Assembly (NCBI RefSeq): GCF_900013425.1 | Contig: NZ_FBXK01000005.1 | Span: 1,860,001-1,924,000, forward strand | DNA length: 64,000 nt | Direction: 5' to 3' | Origin: Sphingobium sp. Z007 | GTDB lineage: Bacteria > Pseudomonadota > Alphaproteobacteria > Sphingomonadales > Sphingomonadaceae | Part shown: positions 37,489-48,112 of the stretch, one piece after another | Position numbering within the stretch: the stretch's first letter is position 1 | How the letters are laid out: each line of letters starts with the position of its first letter | Translations under genes and position numbers: made by a program | The notes under the pieces: model-generated | Told to the model about the DNA's origin: nothing | What the model saw: only the letters and a program-made list of their open reading frames with translations | Databases searched by the model: none

Positions 37489-38373
37489 ATGGCTAGTCTC
37501 AAGGAACTGAAGATCCGTATCGGGTCGGTCAAATCGACCCAGAAGATCACCAAGGCGAAGCAGATGGTCGCCGCCGCGAAACTGCGCAAGGCGCAGGCCG
37601 CGGCCGAGGCCGCGCGCCCGTATAGCAGCCGTCTGGAAGCGGTCGTCGCCAGCCTGGCGTCGAAGATTGCGGGCGGCACCGGCGAAGGCGCGTCCCCGCT
37701 GCTGGCCGGCACCGGCAAGGAGGAAGTGCATCTGCTGGTCGTCGCCAACTCAGACCGTGGTTTGGCGGGGGCATTCAACGCCAACATCGTCAAGGCGGCG
37801 CTGGCCAAGGCGCGCGCGCTGGAGCTGGACGGGAAGAAGGTGCAATTCTACCTGATCGGCCGCAAGGGTCGTCCGGTCATCAACCGCGCCTATCCGGGCA
37901 AGATCGTCGCTCAGTTCGACACCACGGGCGCCAAGCAGCCCGGCTATGATCAGGCGCAGTCGATCGCGCAGGACCTCAGCAAGATGTTCCTCGACGGCAA
38001 GTTCGACGTCGCGCACCTCTTCTATTCGCGCTTCAAGTCGGCGCTGGCGCAGATTCCGACCGAGCAGCAGATCATCCCGGTCAAAATCCCGGCCGACGCC
38101 GACCGCAACGCCATCCCCGCCACGGTGGAATATGAACCGAGCGAGGAAGCGATCCTGGACGATCTGTTGCCACGCAACATTGCGATCCAGCTGTTCAAGG
38201 CGCTGCTGGAAAACAACGCATCCGAACAGGGCGCATCGATGACCGCGATGGACAATGCCACGCGCAACGCCGGCGACCTCATCAGCAAGCTGACGATCCA
38301 GTATAACCGCAGCCGCCAGGCCGCGATCACCACCGAACTCGTTGAAATCATTTCGGGCGCTGAAGCCCTCTAA
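37489..38373 (+). CDS. atpG: ATP synthase F1 gamma subunit
   Basis: A 294-residue central-stalk subunit. [20 protein letters not shown] at the N-terminus, [19 protein letters not shown] in the middle, and the C-terminal helix [24 protein letters not shown] type sequence ([15 protein letters not shown], then [12 protein letters not shown]) are clear. Between the small secreted-protein gene and atpD. Confidence 0.96.
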   Translation: MASLKELKIRIGSVKSTQKITKAKQMVAAAKLRKAQAAAEAARPYSSRLEAVVASLASKIAGGTGEGASPLLAGTGKEEVHLLVVANSDRGLAGAFNANIVKAALAKARALELDGKKVQFYLIGRKGRPVINRAYPGKIVAQFDTTGAKQPGYDQAQSIAQDLSKMFLDGKFDVAHLFYSRFKSALAQIPTEQQIIPVKIPADADRNAIPATVEYEPSEEAILDDLLPRNIAIQLFKALLENNASEQGASMTAMDNATRNAGDLISKLTIQYNRSRQAAITTELVEIISGAEAL

Positions 38374-39843
<1,470 letters not shown>

Positions 39844-39852
39844 CGATAGAAG

Positions 39853-39983
39853 CCTCCCCTCCCTGTCAGGGAGGGGATTGAGGGTGGGTGGCGAGCGAAG
39901 CGAGCTTCCCGCTTCTCGAAACGGAGCGCAAGCCATCGCTACGCGACGGCACCCACCCCAACCCCTCCCTTGGAAGGGAGGGG
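39853..39983. repeat. Long imperfect inverted repeat between atpD and atpC
   Basis: The left arm (39853-39890) has its own hairpin CCCTCCCTGTCAGGGAGGG followed by ATTGAGGGTGGGTG. The right arm (39950-39983) is nearly its complement, with CACCCACCCCAACCCCTCCC and a second hairpin. The middle has GCGAGCGAAGCGAGC. The 131-bp unit can fold into a large cruciform or RNA stem-loop and looks like a mobile intergenic repeat. Confidence 0.85.
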
Positions 39984-39997
39984 CTAAGGAAATAAAA

Positions 39998-40252
39998 ATG
40001 GCACTGCATTTCGAACTCGTAACCCCGGAAAAGCTGGTCCGTTCGGTTGACGTCTGGCAGGTCGTGGTGCCCGGCACCGACGGCGACTTCGGCGTGCTGG
40101 AGGGGCATGCGCCCTTCATGTCGACCGTCCGCGACGGCAACATCCAGGTCTATGCAGCGGCCGGCGCTGCGCCCGAAATCATCCCGGTCGAAGGCGGCTT
40201 TGCCGAAGTGAATGAAAAGGGCCTGACGGTTCTGGCCGAAAAGGCCGGCTGA
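39998..40252 (+). CDS. atpC: ATP synthase F1 epsilon subunit
   Basis: An 84-residue subunit: [20 protein letters not shown], then [20 protein letters not shown] and [17 protein letters not shown]. It is the short alphaproteobacterial form that keeps the beta-sandwich and lacks the long C-terminal helical hairpin. The ATG at 39998 follows TAAGGAAATAAAA. Last gene of the operon, followed by an intrinsic terminator. Confidence 0.95.
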   Translation: MALHFELVTPEKLVRSVDVWQVVVPGTDGDFGVLEGHAPFMSTVRDGNIQVYAAAGAAPEIIPVEGGFAEVNEKGLTVLAEKAG

Positions 40253-40304
40253 CCGAAGCAACCATCGCCGACAGGCGATCGACCGGCCGCACGCGGCTTC
40301 GTCG

Positions 40305-41447
40305 TCAGGAGGGGCGCTGATGGCGCCCCTTTTGCATGGCCTGATACACCCGCTCAACCGCCGCCGAAGCCGCATCCCAGGCATAAAGCGCGCTGCGTTC
40401 CCGCGCCCTGTCCCCCATGGCGCGGCGCAGCGCAGGTGATGTTACGAAGGCCGCCATAGCGTCGCAGGCGGCGTCCAGGTCCGTCGATGGATAGAGCCGT
40501 CCGACATCCCCGTCGTCCAGCAGCGCGCGCGAGCCCGGCGCATCCGCCGCCACGATCGGCAAGCCCGCGGCCATCGCTTCCAGCACGACATTGCCGAATG
40601 TCTCGGTCATGCTGGGATGGTAGAATATGTCCGCACTGGCCACCGCGCGGGCCAGGCTTTCACCCTCCAAATGCCCTGTCATGACCGCGTCAGCCAGCAC
40701 GCCGAAATCGCCGCGGGCCGGCCCCTCCCCCACCACCAGCGCGCGCACGGGCAGGCCCTGCCGCCGCAAGCGCCCTGTGACCGACAGGAATTGCGCCACG
40801 CCCTTTTCCCGCACGAGACGCCCGAAGAACAGGATCGCGATTTCGTTATCGCCGATACCCTGCGCGCGGCGCCAGGCCGGATCGCGCCGGGCGGGATTGA
40901 ACAACGCGCGATCCACGCCCCGGCTCCAGACGCTCACCGCGTCGTCACCGCGCAGCCGCCCCATGTCCGCGGCCAGCGCGTCCGTCGGCACGAGAACATG
41001 ATCGCTGCGGCGATAGAAGCGCGCCAGATGCGCCTCCGCCAGCGGCCGCAACCAGCCCAGGCCATAATGGTCGAGATAGGTTTCGAACAATGTGTGCTGG
41101 CTGGCGACGATCGGGACGCCCAGCGCCTTTGCGAAACTCTGCGCCCGCGTGCCCAGGATATCGGGCGTCGCGACATGGATGATGTCGGGATCGAAGCGGG
41201 CTATATCGCGGCGGGTCGCGCTGGGCAGGCCAAGCGCAAGTTGGAACTCGCCGCGTACCGGCAGCTTGATCGAAGGAACCGGCACAAGCGTCCCCGCCGG
41301 TTCGAACGCCGGCGTTTCGGTAACGGGCGAATAGACGCGCACCTGATGGCCCGCCGTGCCCTCCAACCAGCCGACCAGCCGGTTGAGCGCCTGGTTCGCG
41401 CCCTCACGCAGATAATTATAATTGCCCGAAAACAGCGCTATGCGCAT
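40305..41447 (-). CDS. Glycosyltransferase family 4 (mannosyltransferase-like)
   Basis: A 380-residue GT-B enzyme. MRIALFSGNYNYLREGANQAL starts the N-terminal domain; HVATPDILG and VASQHTLFETYLDHYGLG resemble GDP-mannose-dependent transferases. The C-terminal domain has FFGRLVREKGVAQFL and HPSMTETFGNVVLEAMAAGLPIVA, the GT4 donor site. It is soluble or peripheral at the inner membrane. Donor specificity is inferred only loosely. First of a run of envelope-glycan genes reading leftward. Confidence 0.9.
   Translation of the reverse strand: MRIALFSGNYNYLREGANQALNRLVGWLEGTAGHQVRVYSPVTETPAFEPAGTLVPVPSIKLPVRGEFQLALGLPSATRRDIARFDPDIIHVATPDILGTRAQSFAKALGVPIVASQHTLFETYLDHYGLGWLRPLAEAHLARFYRRSDHVLVPTDALAADMGRLRGDDAVSVWSRGVDRALFNPARRDPAWRRAQGIGDNEIAILFFGRLVREKGVAQFLSVTGRLRRQGLPVRALVVGEGPARGDFGVLADAVMTGHLEGESLARAVASADIFYHPSMTETFGNVVLEAMAAGLPIVAADAPGSRALLDDGDVGRLYPSTDLDAACDAMAAFVTSPALRRAMGDRARERSALYAWDAASAAVERVYQAMQKGRHQRPS
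40311..40333 (+). terminator. Intrinsic terminator of the atp operon
   Basis: GGGGCGC (40311-40317) pairs with GCGCCCC (40323-40329) around TGATG, followed by TTTT at 40330-40333. It lies inside the 3' end of the convergent glycosyltransferase gene. Confidence 0.75.
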
Positions 41448-41477
41448 CGATCATATCCTGCGCAATAACGTTGCGGT

Positions 41478-41939
41478 TCAGAGGCGGCGAAAATTGAGCA
41501 GCGCATTAAAGGCGAACATGACCAGCCCGGCGATGACCGAAACGAGTATCCGCGCGACCAGATAATGGATCGGCGTATAGTGCAACAGCAGCGCATAGAG
41601 GCCCATGGTGACCGCCAGCCCCAGCCCCCCGGTGGCCAGGAAATAGACATAGCCGCTGGCCACGGCGCGATCGGTCCCGCGGAAAATCCAGCTGCGCCCC
41701 AACGCATAATGGAGCGAATTGGCAGCGACGAAGCCGATGCCCGCGGCCACGACCTGCCGCACGCCGAAAAATTCCACCAGCACCCATAGCATCGCGATGC
41801 TGACGCCGAAGACGAAGCAGGATACGATCGTATTGCGCACCAACATCGCGGCCGCCTTGCGCGAGAATAGCCGTGACAGCAGATCGCTGCGCGCGGGCGC
41901 GCGCCCGTCGCCATCCGGCGCGACCATGACGTCAAACAT
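41478..41939 (-). CDS. GtrA family membrane protein
   Basis: A 153-residue protein with four membrane helices. FGVRQVVAAGIGFVAANSLHYALGRSWIF and the C-terminal AFNALLNFRR are typical of GtrA. GtrA proteins are thought to help flip polyprenyl-linked sugars across the inner membrane for glycosylation of surface molecules. It is the usual partner of DPM1-like GT2 enzymes, one of which is encoded at about 45 kb. Confidence 0.88.
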   Translation of the reverse strand: MFDVMVAPDGDGRAPARSDLLSRLFSRKAAAMLVRNTIVSCFVFGVSIAMLWVLVEFFGVRQVVAAGIGFVAANSLHYALGRSWIFRGTDRAVASGYVYFLATGGLGLAVTMGLYALLLHYTPIHYLVARILVSVIAGLVMFAFNALLNFRRL

Positions 41940-41947
41940 CGGCAGGC

Positions 41948-42628
41948 TTAGGCAAGCTCGACATGCGGCATCCCGGTCTCCACGCGATCTTCTGCGTCAG
42001 GCCAGTCCGCACGGCGGCGCAGAAAAGGGCTGAGGAAGAGAAGCGGCAGTTTGAGGAACAGCAATTCGGAATGGATGAAACCATCGATCGCCCGTTCCCA
42101 CCGGGTCGACTCGCGCCGCTGATGGTGCAGAAGCCAGCCGTCATAGGGCGCCCAATGGCTTGGCTCGTCCTTGTGAACGATCGCCAATATCTTCATCAAC
42201 ACCTTGTCGTCGCGTACGAGCGGATGGGCGAGCAATATCTCGACCTGTTTGAAACCGCGTTTTTCCGTCAGCGAAATCACGCGGCACAGTTTTTCGAACT
42301 GATCGTCGCTGTCGATGATCCTTTGCGTGTCGAGTTGATCGATCCCGGTACGGAACATTATTTCCACGAAACGATCGATATGGCCGCACGCGCGATCGAC
42401 GAACAGGGGCATGGTGCCGCGCAGTTCGAACCAGCGCCGGAACATGAGATAATGTTTGCGTTCGTCGGCGCGGTGCTTTTCGACGGCTGCAATCAGCGCG
42501 AGATCGTTCGGCGACCGGACGCGAATGGCGCTGAGCACACGATCGATGGCCGTGTACCCGCGATGCTCGTTATAGATGTAGATCGATCCGAGTAAATCGA
42601 GATACCGTTGACGAAACCATTCGGGCAC
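41948..42628 (-). CDS. Ferritin-like domain protein
   Basis: A 226-residue helical protein from a GTG at 42628 (TAGGGT upstream). Possible di-iron ligands are in AVEKHRADERKHYLMF and in IVHKDEPSHWAPYDGW, an EKH/DExxH-type layout fitting ferritin-like folds of sphingomonads. There is no signal peptide; the C-terminal third (SELLFLKLPLLFLSPFLRR) is hydrophobic and may touch the membrane. Enzymatic activity, if any, is unknown. A 16-bp palindrome lies upstream in the divergent gap. Confidence 0.72.
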   Translation of the reverse strand: MPEWFRQRYLDLLGSIYIYNEHRGYTAIDRVLSAIRVRSPNDLALIAAVEKHRADERKHYLMFRRWFELRGTMPLFVDRACGHIDRFVEIMFRTGIDQLDTQRIIDSDDQFEKLCRVISLTEKRGFKQVEILLAHPLVRDDKVLMKILAIVHKDEPSHWAPYDGWLLHHQRRESTRWERAIDGFIHSELLFLKLPLLFLSPFLRRRADWPDAEDRVETGMPHVELA

Positions 42629-42684
42629 GATGCGACCCTATGCCCAGGGGTACGGGGTGTCAATCGCCGGAAACCCTTAGAAAA

Positions 42685-42700
42685 ATTACAATATTGTAAT
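42685..42700. promoter_or_regulatory. 16-bp perfect palindrome in a divergent promoter region
   Basis: ATTACAATATTGTAAT is fully self-complementary and very AT-rich within a GC-rich genome. It lies 57 bases upstream of the ferritin-like gene and about 110 bases before the membrane protein gene, a fitting place for a dimeric repressor. The regulator is not identified. Confidence 0.5.
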
Positions 42701-42811
42701 GGAAATTCGGCGTGATTGCGGCATCGCGCCCGCCAACGCGGCGGCGATCGCCCTACCTCCTGCAATCGCTTCATTTCCCGCATTGCCGCGCCGTCGCATC
42801 CTTGTCATGGA

Positions 42812-44320
42812 ATGGCGCAGATGATCGCCCTTATGTCTCCTGCCGTGTCCGTCCTTCGCCGTCCCCTGCCGGGCGGCTGGCTGCTGGCGGGGATCGCCGG
42901 CTGGCTGGGGGTCGGCCAGTTGCTGCTCTGGCGCTTCCTCGATGTCATGCCCTTATGGGCCTATGCGCTTGGCTCTGTCCTGCTCGCGGGACTATGTGTC
43001 CTGATCGCACGGGCCGGGCGCGGCTTTGCCGGTCCGCCGCCTATTACGCTGCTGACCTGTATAGCCGTCTCTTTGTTTTTGCTGCTGCTGGGCGGCGAAG
43101 GGCGCTTCTTCTACGCCAATCTCGACTGGCAGGTGCGGTTGGCGGCCATGCGGGACATGGTCGTCAATCCCTGGCCCTTCGTCTATACCGCGCGTGGCGC
43201 GCCAGACGTGTTGCGCGCGCCGATCGGCATGTTCCTGGCCCCTGCCCTCCTTGCCAAGACGCTCGGCGGTCGGGCAGGCGACGTCGCGCTGCTGGCGCAG
43301 AACGCCCTGATGCTAGGCACGGTTCTGGCGCTCGGCTCCACCCTGTTCGACACGCGCCGCGCCAGGCTGGTGGCGCTGGCCGTCGTCATCGGCTTTTCGG
43401 GGCTGGACGCGCTGGGCCGCATCCTGTTTCGCGGCGGGCTGTCCGATCATCTCGAAAACTGGGCCTATCTTCAATATAGCTCCACCATCACGCTCGCCTT
43501 CTGGGTGCCGCAACATGCGCTGTCGGGGTGGATCGGGGCGCTGGCTTATCTGCTCTGGCGCAGTGGGAAGGCGCCGCTCGGCGCTGTGCTGGCGCTGCTG
43601 CCACTCACCGCGCTCTGGTCGCCGCTGGGATTGATGGGCGCGATGCCGTTCGCTGCGTTGGCCGGGGTGCGATCGCTACTGCGGCGCGAGTTGCGACCGC
43701 GCGACATCGGAATCCCGGCGCTGGCTACGCTTTTGGCGGTACCCAGCCTCCTCTATCTCGGCGCGGCGAATGACGGCGTGGGCGCACGGTTGATGACGTT
43801 CGTGCCGCTGCAATGGGGCTTGTTCGAACTGCTGGAGGTGCTGGTCTATGTCGTGCCCCTAGCGCTCATCGTCCGCCAACCCCGCTTCGGGCGCGACACG
43901 CTGGCGCTACTTGGCTTGTGCCTGCTCGCCATCCCCTTCGTCCAGGTGGGCTGGTCGATCGACTTCATGATGCGCGCATCGATCAGCGCGCTTGCCATCC
44001 TGGCGGTCATGGTCGCCGACGCGCTAATCCACGTACCGCGCAGCCGCCCCTGGCTGATCGTGCCGCTGCTGATCGGCGCCGTCACCGGCTTTCAGGAGGT
44101 GCGACGCGCGATCGTCCACCCCGCCGCGCCGCAAGTGCGGTGTACCGTGGTCAAGGCCTGGCAGCAGACCTTCGCCTATTTCCCGATGGGCTCCTATCTC
44201 GCCCCGCTGGACGCCATGCCGCGCGCGATACGGCCGACAAACCCCACCCGCGTCAGCGCCGCAGAGCCCGCCCGCTGCTGGGACGGGCATTGGTATCATC
44301 CCGACGAATTTCTACGCTGA
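42812..44320 (+). CDS. Polytopic membrane protein in the glycan region, unknown function
   Basis: About 502 residues with roughly ten to twelve membrane helices. Loop blocks include FFYANLDWQVRLAAMRDMVV, WAYLQYSSTITLAFWVPQHA and a soluble C-terminal tail ending CWDGHWYHPDEFLR. The layout suggests a lipid-linked sugar (GT-C-like) or polymer-handling protein, but no catalytic motif is certain. ATGs at 42812, 42821 and 42833 are possible. It is divergent from the ferritin-like gene and overlaps the convergent methyltransferase by nine bases. Confidence 0.75.
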   Translation: MAQMIALMSPAVSVLRRPLPGGWLLAGIAGWLGVGQLLLWRFLDVMPLWAYALGSVLLAGLCVLIARAGRGFAGPPPITLLTCIAVSLFLLLLGGEGRFFYANLDWQVRLAAMRDMVVNPWPFVYTARGAPDVLRAPIGMFLAPALLAKTLGGRAGDVALLAQNALMLGTVLALGSTLFDTRRARLVALAVVIGFSGLDALGRILFRGGLSDHLENWAYLQYSSTITLAFWVPQHALSGWIGALAYLLWRSGKAPLGAVLALLPLTALWSPLGLMGAMPFAALAGVRSLLRRELRPRDIGIPALATLLAVPSLLYLGAANDGVGARLMTFVPLQWGLFELLEVLVYVVPLALIVRQPRFGRDTLALLGLCLLAIPFVQVGWSIDFMMRASISALAILAVMVADALIHVPRSRPWLIVPLLIGAVTGFQEVRRAIVHPAAPQVRCTVVKAWQQTFAYFPMGSYLAPLDAMPRAIRPTNPTRVSAAEPARCWDGHWYHPDEFLR

Positions 44321-45037
44321 TAATATGGCGTAGAGCGACAGGCCGATGGGAAAGCGGAACCGGCCCAGCAGATGCCGCTCCCACCCGAATATGGTCCGCA
44401 ACGCGCCGTTGACCACCGGCGACGGCTCGGCATCCAGCCCGCCTTTACGGCGCAACAGGCGATGCGCCGTGCGGGTGGCGACGGCGATCGGGAACAGCAG
44501 GCTGTTGAAATAGCCGACGCTTTCGACCTTCAAACCGGCAGCCTCCGCCACCCCGCGCAATCCCGCCAGCGTATAGCGGCGCTTGTGATGATGCAGCTCG
44601 TCATGATCGGACCAAAGCCAGGGCACCGCTGGCACAGTCAGCAGGATGCGCCCGCCCTGCGCCAGACGTTCCTTCAAAGCCGCCAACGACGCGCGATCCT
44701 CCTCCACATGCTCCAGCACGTCCAGGAGCGCGATCAGGTCATAGCGTTGATCGCCAAAGCCGATCCGGCCCGGCAACATGCCCGGTTCGACCTGCGCGAT
44801 CCCGCGCGCCGTCGCCAGCGCGCGCGCCTCACCATCATATTCCAGCGCTTCCACCCTGCCATGGCGCGCGAGCATCGCCAGATTGCCGCCGGTGCCGCAG
44901 CCCGCTTCCAGGATGCGAGCGTCGGCACGCGGCGCGACCTGGGTGCGGATCAGCCGATCCAATATGGCGCGACGGGCGACGAACCACCAATGGCTCCCCT
45001 CCTGCGCGCTCATGCTCGCATAGGCTGATCGGTCCAT
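44312..45037 (-). CDS. Class I SAM-dependent methyltransferase
   Basis: A 241-residue enzyme. The SAM site is ILEAGCGTGGNLAMLARHG; DLIALLDVLEHVEED and GGRILLTVPAVPWLWSDHD follow, as in methyltransferases of glycan clusters. HHHKRRYTLAGL is a common conserved stretch. The start overlaps the end of the GT2 gene by 28 bases, so the two are cotranscribed. Substrate unknown, perhaps a lipid-linked sugar. Confidence 0.88.
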   Translation of the reverse strand: MDRSAYASMSAQEGSHWWFVARRAILDRLIRTQVAPRADARILEAGCGTGGNLAMLARHGRVEALEYDGEARALATARGIAQVEPGMLPGRIGFGDQRYDLIALLDVLEHVEEDRASLAALKERLAQGGRILLTVPAVPWLWSDHDELHHHKRRYTLAGLRGVAEAAGLKVESVGYFNSLLFPIAVATRTAHRLLRRKGGLDAEPSPVVNGALRTIFGWERHLLGRFRFPIGLSLYAILSA

Positions 45038-46026
45038 AATCCCTCTTCTTCGGGCGGTTGGTGCGCGGCGGGTGCGACGGGCGCATCTACGACATAGAGC
45101 GGCCGCTTGCGCACTTCGCGCGCAACCCGTCCCAGATATTCCCCGATAATCCCCAAGCTGAGAAGGTTAAGCCCTCCCAGCATCAGCACCGCGACCATGA
45201 TCGACGCATAGCCGGGCACATCCACCCCGGTGACGATCGTATGCAGCACCAGGAAGGCGGCGTAGGCGAAGGCCAGCAGAGCAATGCCGCCGCCGATATA
45301 GGACCAGATGCGCAGCGGCATAGTGGTGGATGTCGTGATCCCGTCGATCGCCAGCGACCAGAGCTTGCCCAGCCGCCATTTGGTGGTGCCCGCGCCCCGC
45401 GCGGCGCGGACATAGTCCACTGTCGCGACGCGAAAGCCGATCCACGAAAACAGCCCCTTGTTGAAGCGCGCCTGCTCGCCCAGCTGCTTGATGACGTCGA
45501 CGGCCTGCCGGTCCAGCAGGCGGAAATCGCCCACATTTTCGGGGATCGGATAGTCGGACAGCCGATTGAGCAGCGCATAAAAGCCCTGCGCGCTTATGCG
45601 CTTGAGCCAGCCGTCGCTCGACCGGTCGGCGCGGCGGGCGTTGACCACCTGCGCCCCGGCCAGCCAGGCGCGCACCATGTCCACGATCACGCCCGGCGGG
45701 TCTTGCAAATCCACGTCGATCGGAATGACGGCATCGCCCGTCGCATGGTCGATGCCCGCGGCCAGCGCCGCTTCCTTGCCGAAATTGCGGGAGAGCGAAA
45801 TGCAGCGTATGTCGGGGTTCAGCCGCGCCAGGATCGCCAATATGTCGGCGGTCCGATCGGAACTGCCATCGTCCACGAACAGATATTCGGCGTGGGCATC
45901 CGGCCCGATCAGCGCGAGCGCCGTCGTCACCGCCGGACGCGCCGCGTCCAGGAACAAAGAGATCGCGTCCTGTTCATTATAGACAGGAATGACGATGGAC
46001 AGGGCTGGCCGCACGCGCATGACCAT
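45010..46026 (-). CDS. Glycosyltransferase family 2, DPM1/GtrB-like, membrane-bound
   Basis: A 338-residue enzyme with a GT-A catalytic domain (LSIVIPVYNEQDAI, FVDDGSSDRT, IDVDLQDPP as the acid motif) and two C-terminal membrane helices (about 235-255 and 270-290). This is the GtrB/polyprenyl-phosphate sugar synthase layout, which pairs with GtrA. It would move a sugar from a nucleotide donor to undecaprenyl phosphate. The start could also be the ATG at 46020 or a TTG at 46041. Confidence 0.9.
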   Translation of the reverse strand: MVMRVRPALSIVIPVYNEQDAISLFLDAARPAVTTALALIGPDAHAEYLFVDDGSSDRTADILAILARLNPDIRCISLSRNFGKEAALAAGIDHATGDAVIPIDVDLQDPPGVIVDMVRAWLAGAQVVNARRADRSSDGWLKRISAQGFYALLNRLSDYPIPENVGDFRLLDRQAVDVIKQLGEQARFNKGLFSWIGFRVATVDYVRAARGAGTTKWRLGKLWSLAIDGITTSTTMPLRIWSYIGGGIALLAFAYAAFLVLHTIVTGVDVPGYASIMVAVLMLGGLNLLSLGIIGEYLGRVAREVRKRPLYVVDAPVAPAAHQPPEEEGLWTDQPMRA

Positions 46027-46042
46027 GGCTATCGGCGACAAT

Positions 46043-46097
46043 GGTTAACAGCCGGTAAGCAGCACTGCCGTGCCGCGTGATTAGCGCCCTGTTAACC
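46043..46097. promoter_or_regulatory. Separated inverted repeat in a divergent intergenic region
   Basis: GGTTAACAG (46043-46051) and its complement CTGTTAACC (46089-46097) flank 37 bases between the divergent GT2 and membrane protein genes. Two half-sites facing each other could be operators controlling both directions. No regulator gene is near. Confidence 0.35.
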
Positions 46098-46144
46098 CTG
46101 GTCGCCTACGCCCGCGGTATCATGACGCAGACCTGCATCCTTTC

Positions 46145-48112
46145 ATGAGCTTCTTTCTCGCCGATCTTGCGGGCCTGCTGCTGGGCGTCCTGCTCGGCCT
46201 GGGCCTCATCCTGCTGCCGGGGATCGGGATCGCGCGGCTGATGGAGCGTGCGGGGCTGGACAGCGGGCGCGGATGGCCGCGGATCGCCTGGGGGCTGATC
46301 CTCGCCTTCGCGCTGCTGCCCGCGATCGATGCGCTGCTGGTGCGCAGGCTGGGCCTGCCCGCCATGGTCGTGCTGCACGGCGTGCTGGCACTTTATGGGC
46401 TGGCCGGATGGAGGATGTGGCGAGTGCGCCTCACAACCCCGCTGTTGTGGCCGGTGCTGCTGTGGCTGTGCATCGTCATATTCGATTCGGTCGATCTCCC
46501 GATGGGCGGGCGGCTCAACCAGTCGCTTCTCTACATCGACCTGGTCAAACATGCCGCGACGACGCATGCAATCATGCGCGACGGCTTGCCGTTCCACGAC
46601 CCCTTTTTCGCGCGGCCGGGCGGCGTGGGCTATTATTATTATTTCTACCTCTGGCCCGCCGCGATCGAATGGATGGGCGGCACGGTCATCAGCGCGCGCA
46701 TGGCCTTCACCGCGGCGCTGTTCTGGGCCGGCCTGGCCCTGCCCGCCGCCCTGTGGCGCGTCGGGCGGGACGCCGGCCTGATCCGCGCCGGGCGTGAGCG
46801 CGCGTTCATCGCCCTGATCGCCCTCTTCTGCTTCACGTCGGGCGTCGACCTTATCATGATGGCGCTGCGGTTCGCCGCGACCGGCGTCGTGGAGGCGCAG
46901 AGCGACTGGTGGAACACCGCTGTCGGCTTCGCTGTCTATTCCGCGCTGGGCGTGCCGCATCACCTGACCGCGATGATCGCCGCCTGGACGGCGCTGCTGC
47001 TGCTGTCGAGCGCGCAGGACAGGCGCGGCCGGCAGGCGGCGGCGCTCTCGATCGCGGCGGGACTGGCGGTCGCGACCTGTTTCGGTTCCTCGGTCTGGGT
47101 CATGCTCACCATCGCGCCGGTGCTGGTCGGTTGGGGATGCCTGTCGCTGTGGCGGCGCAACCCGACCGTCGCGATAGCCGGCGTCGCCGCGCTGCTCGCG
47201 GCTTTGGTGCAGATCGCCGACCTGCTGCACTTCCGGCAGGATGCAGGCTTTCCGATCGCGCTGACCGTGCGCCCCTTCACCCTGTTGATTCCCGAAGGCG
47301 GATGGTGGAGCCTGCTCCATGCAGCCCTGCTACCCGTCAATTACGGGATCGAATTCGGCATCTTCGCCTGGGGCGCGATTGCCTGGTGGCGCAGGTCCGA
47401 TCGCCCGGCCTCGACCCTTATGGGGCGATTGCTGCTCACCAACGCCTTGTGCGCACTGTTCATCGCGACCTTCCTCAAATCGACCATCCTCAACAACGAC
47501 CTGGCCTGGCGCTCCATCTGGTTCGTCCAGTTCGCCGCGATGCTGTGGACCGCGGCGGAGCTACAGGGGCCGACCGGACGCCTGCGCGATAGGCGATGGG
47601 GCGTGAAAGCCGCGCTGGCGCTCGGCATCGCGGCGGTCCTGTGGGACGTGGTGGGGCTGCGCCTCATCCGCCCGCCCTATGTCGCGACCAGCTATGGCGC
47701 CTTGATCGCCAACCGGCCGGACGATGACGACCAGCGCGCCGTATATGAATGGGCGACCCGCCACTTGCCGACGCAAGCGGTGATCCAGCACAATCCGGCG
47801 CTGCACCGGCGAATGTTCAATTTCGGCCTCTACGGCACCCATCGCACAGCCGTCGCCGACCGGGAGGCCAATCTGTTCGGCGCATCTGCCGCCGACGTGG
47901 CGGCCCGCATAGCCACGCTCGCGCCGATCTATGCGCAGCCTGTGGCCCCGTCCGACATCGCGCGTCGCGCGCGCCATGTCGGCGTGGACTATCTGCTCTT
48001 CACCGCGTCCGATCCGGTCTGGAGCCAATCAAAAGGTCCGCCGCCCGCCATGCGCTGTGTCTATCGCCAGCCATCCGCCTGTCTCGTCCGCGTCAGGGAT
48101 ATCCAGCCATGA
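46145..48112 (+). CDS. Large polytopic membrane protein, GT-C-like
   Basis: A 655-residue protein with about twelve membrane helices and a C-terminal soluble region (about 520-655). The loop after the early helices has LIYIDLVKHAATTHAIMRDG-type sequence and GGVGYYYYFYLWPAAIEW, an aromatic motif seen in membrane glycosyltransferase-like proteins. No definite catalytic residues can be assigned. Its stop overlaps the next gene (ATGA). It may use the polyprenyl-linked sugar made by the GT2, which is inference from position. Confidence 0.78.
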   Translation: MSFFLADLAGLLLGVLLGLGLILLPGIGIARLMERAGLDSGRGWPRIAWGLILAFALLPAIDALLVRRLGLPAMVVLHGVLALYGLAGWRMWRVRLTTPLLWPVLLWLCIVIFDSVDLPMGGRLNQSLLYIDLVKHAATTHAIMRDGLPFHDPFFARPGGVGYYYYFYLWPAAIEWMGGTVISARMAFTAALFWAGLALPAALWRVGRDAGLIRAGRERAFIALIALFCFTSGVDLIMMALRFAATGVVEAQSDWWNTAVGFAVYSALGVPHHLTAMIAAWTALLLLSSAQDRRGRQAAALSIAAGLAVATCFGSSVWVMLTIAPVLVGWGCLSLWRRNPTVAIAGVAALLAALVQIADLLHFRQDAGFPIALTVRPFTLLIPEGGWWSLLHAALLPVNYGIEFGIFAWGAIAWWRRSDRPASTLMGRLLLTNALCALFIATFLKSTILNNDLAWRSIWFVQFAAMLWTAAELQGPTGRLRDRRWGVKAALALGIAAVLWDVVGLRLIRPPYVATSYGALIANRPDDDDQRAVYEWATRHLPTQAVIQHNPALHRRMFNFGLYGTHRTAVADREANLFGASAADVAARIATLAPIYAQPVAPSDIARRARHVGVDYLLFTASDPVWSQSKGPPPAMRCVYRQPSACLVRVRDIQP

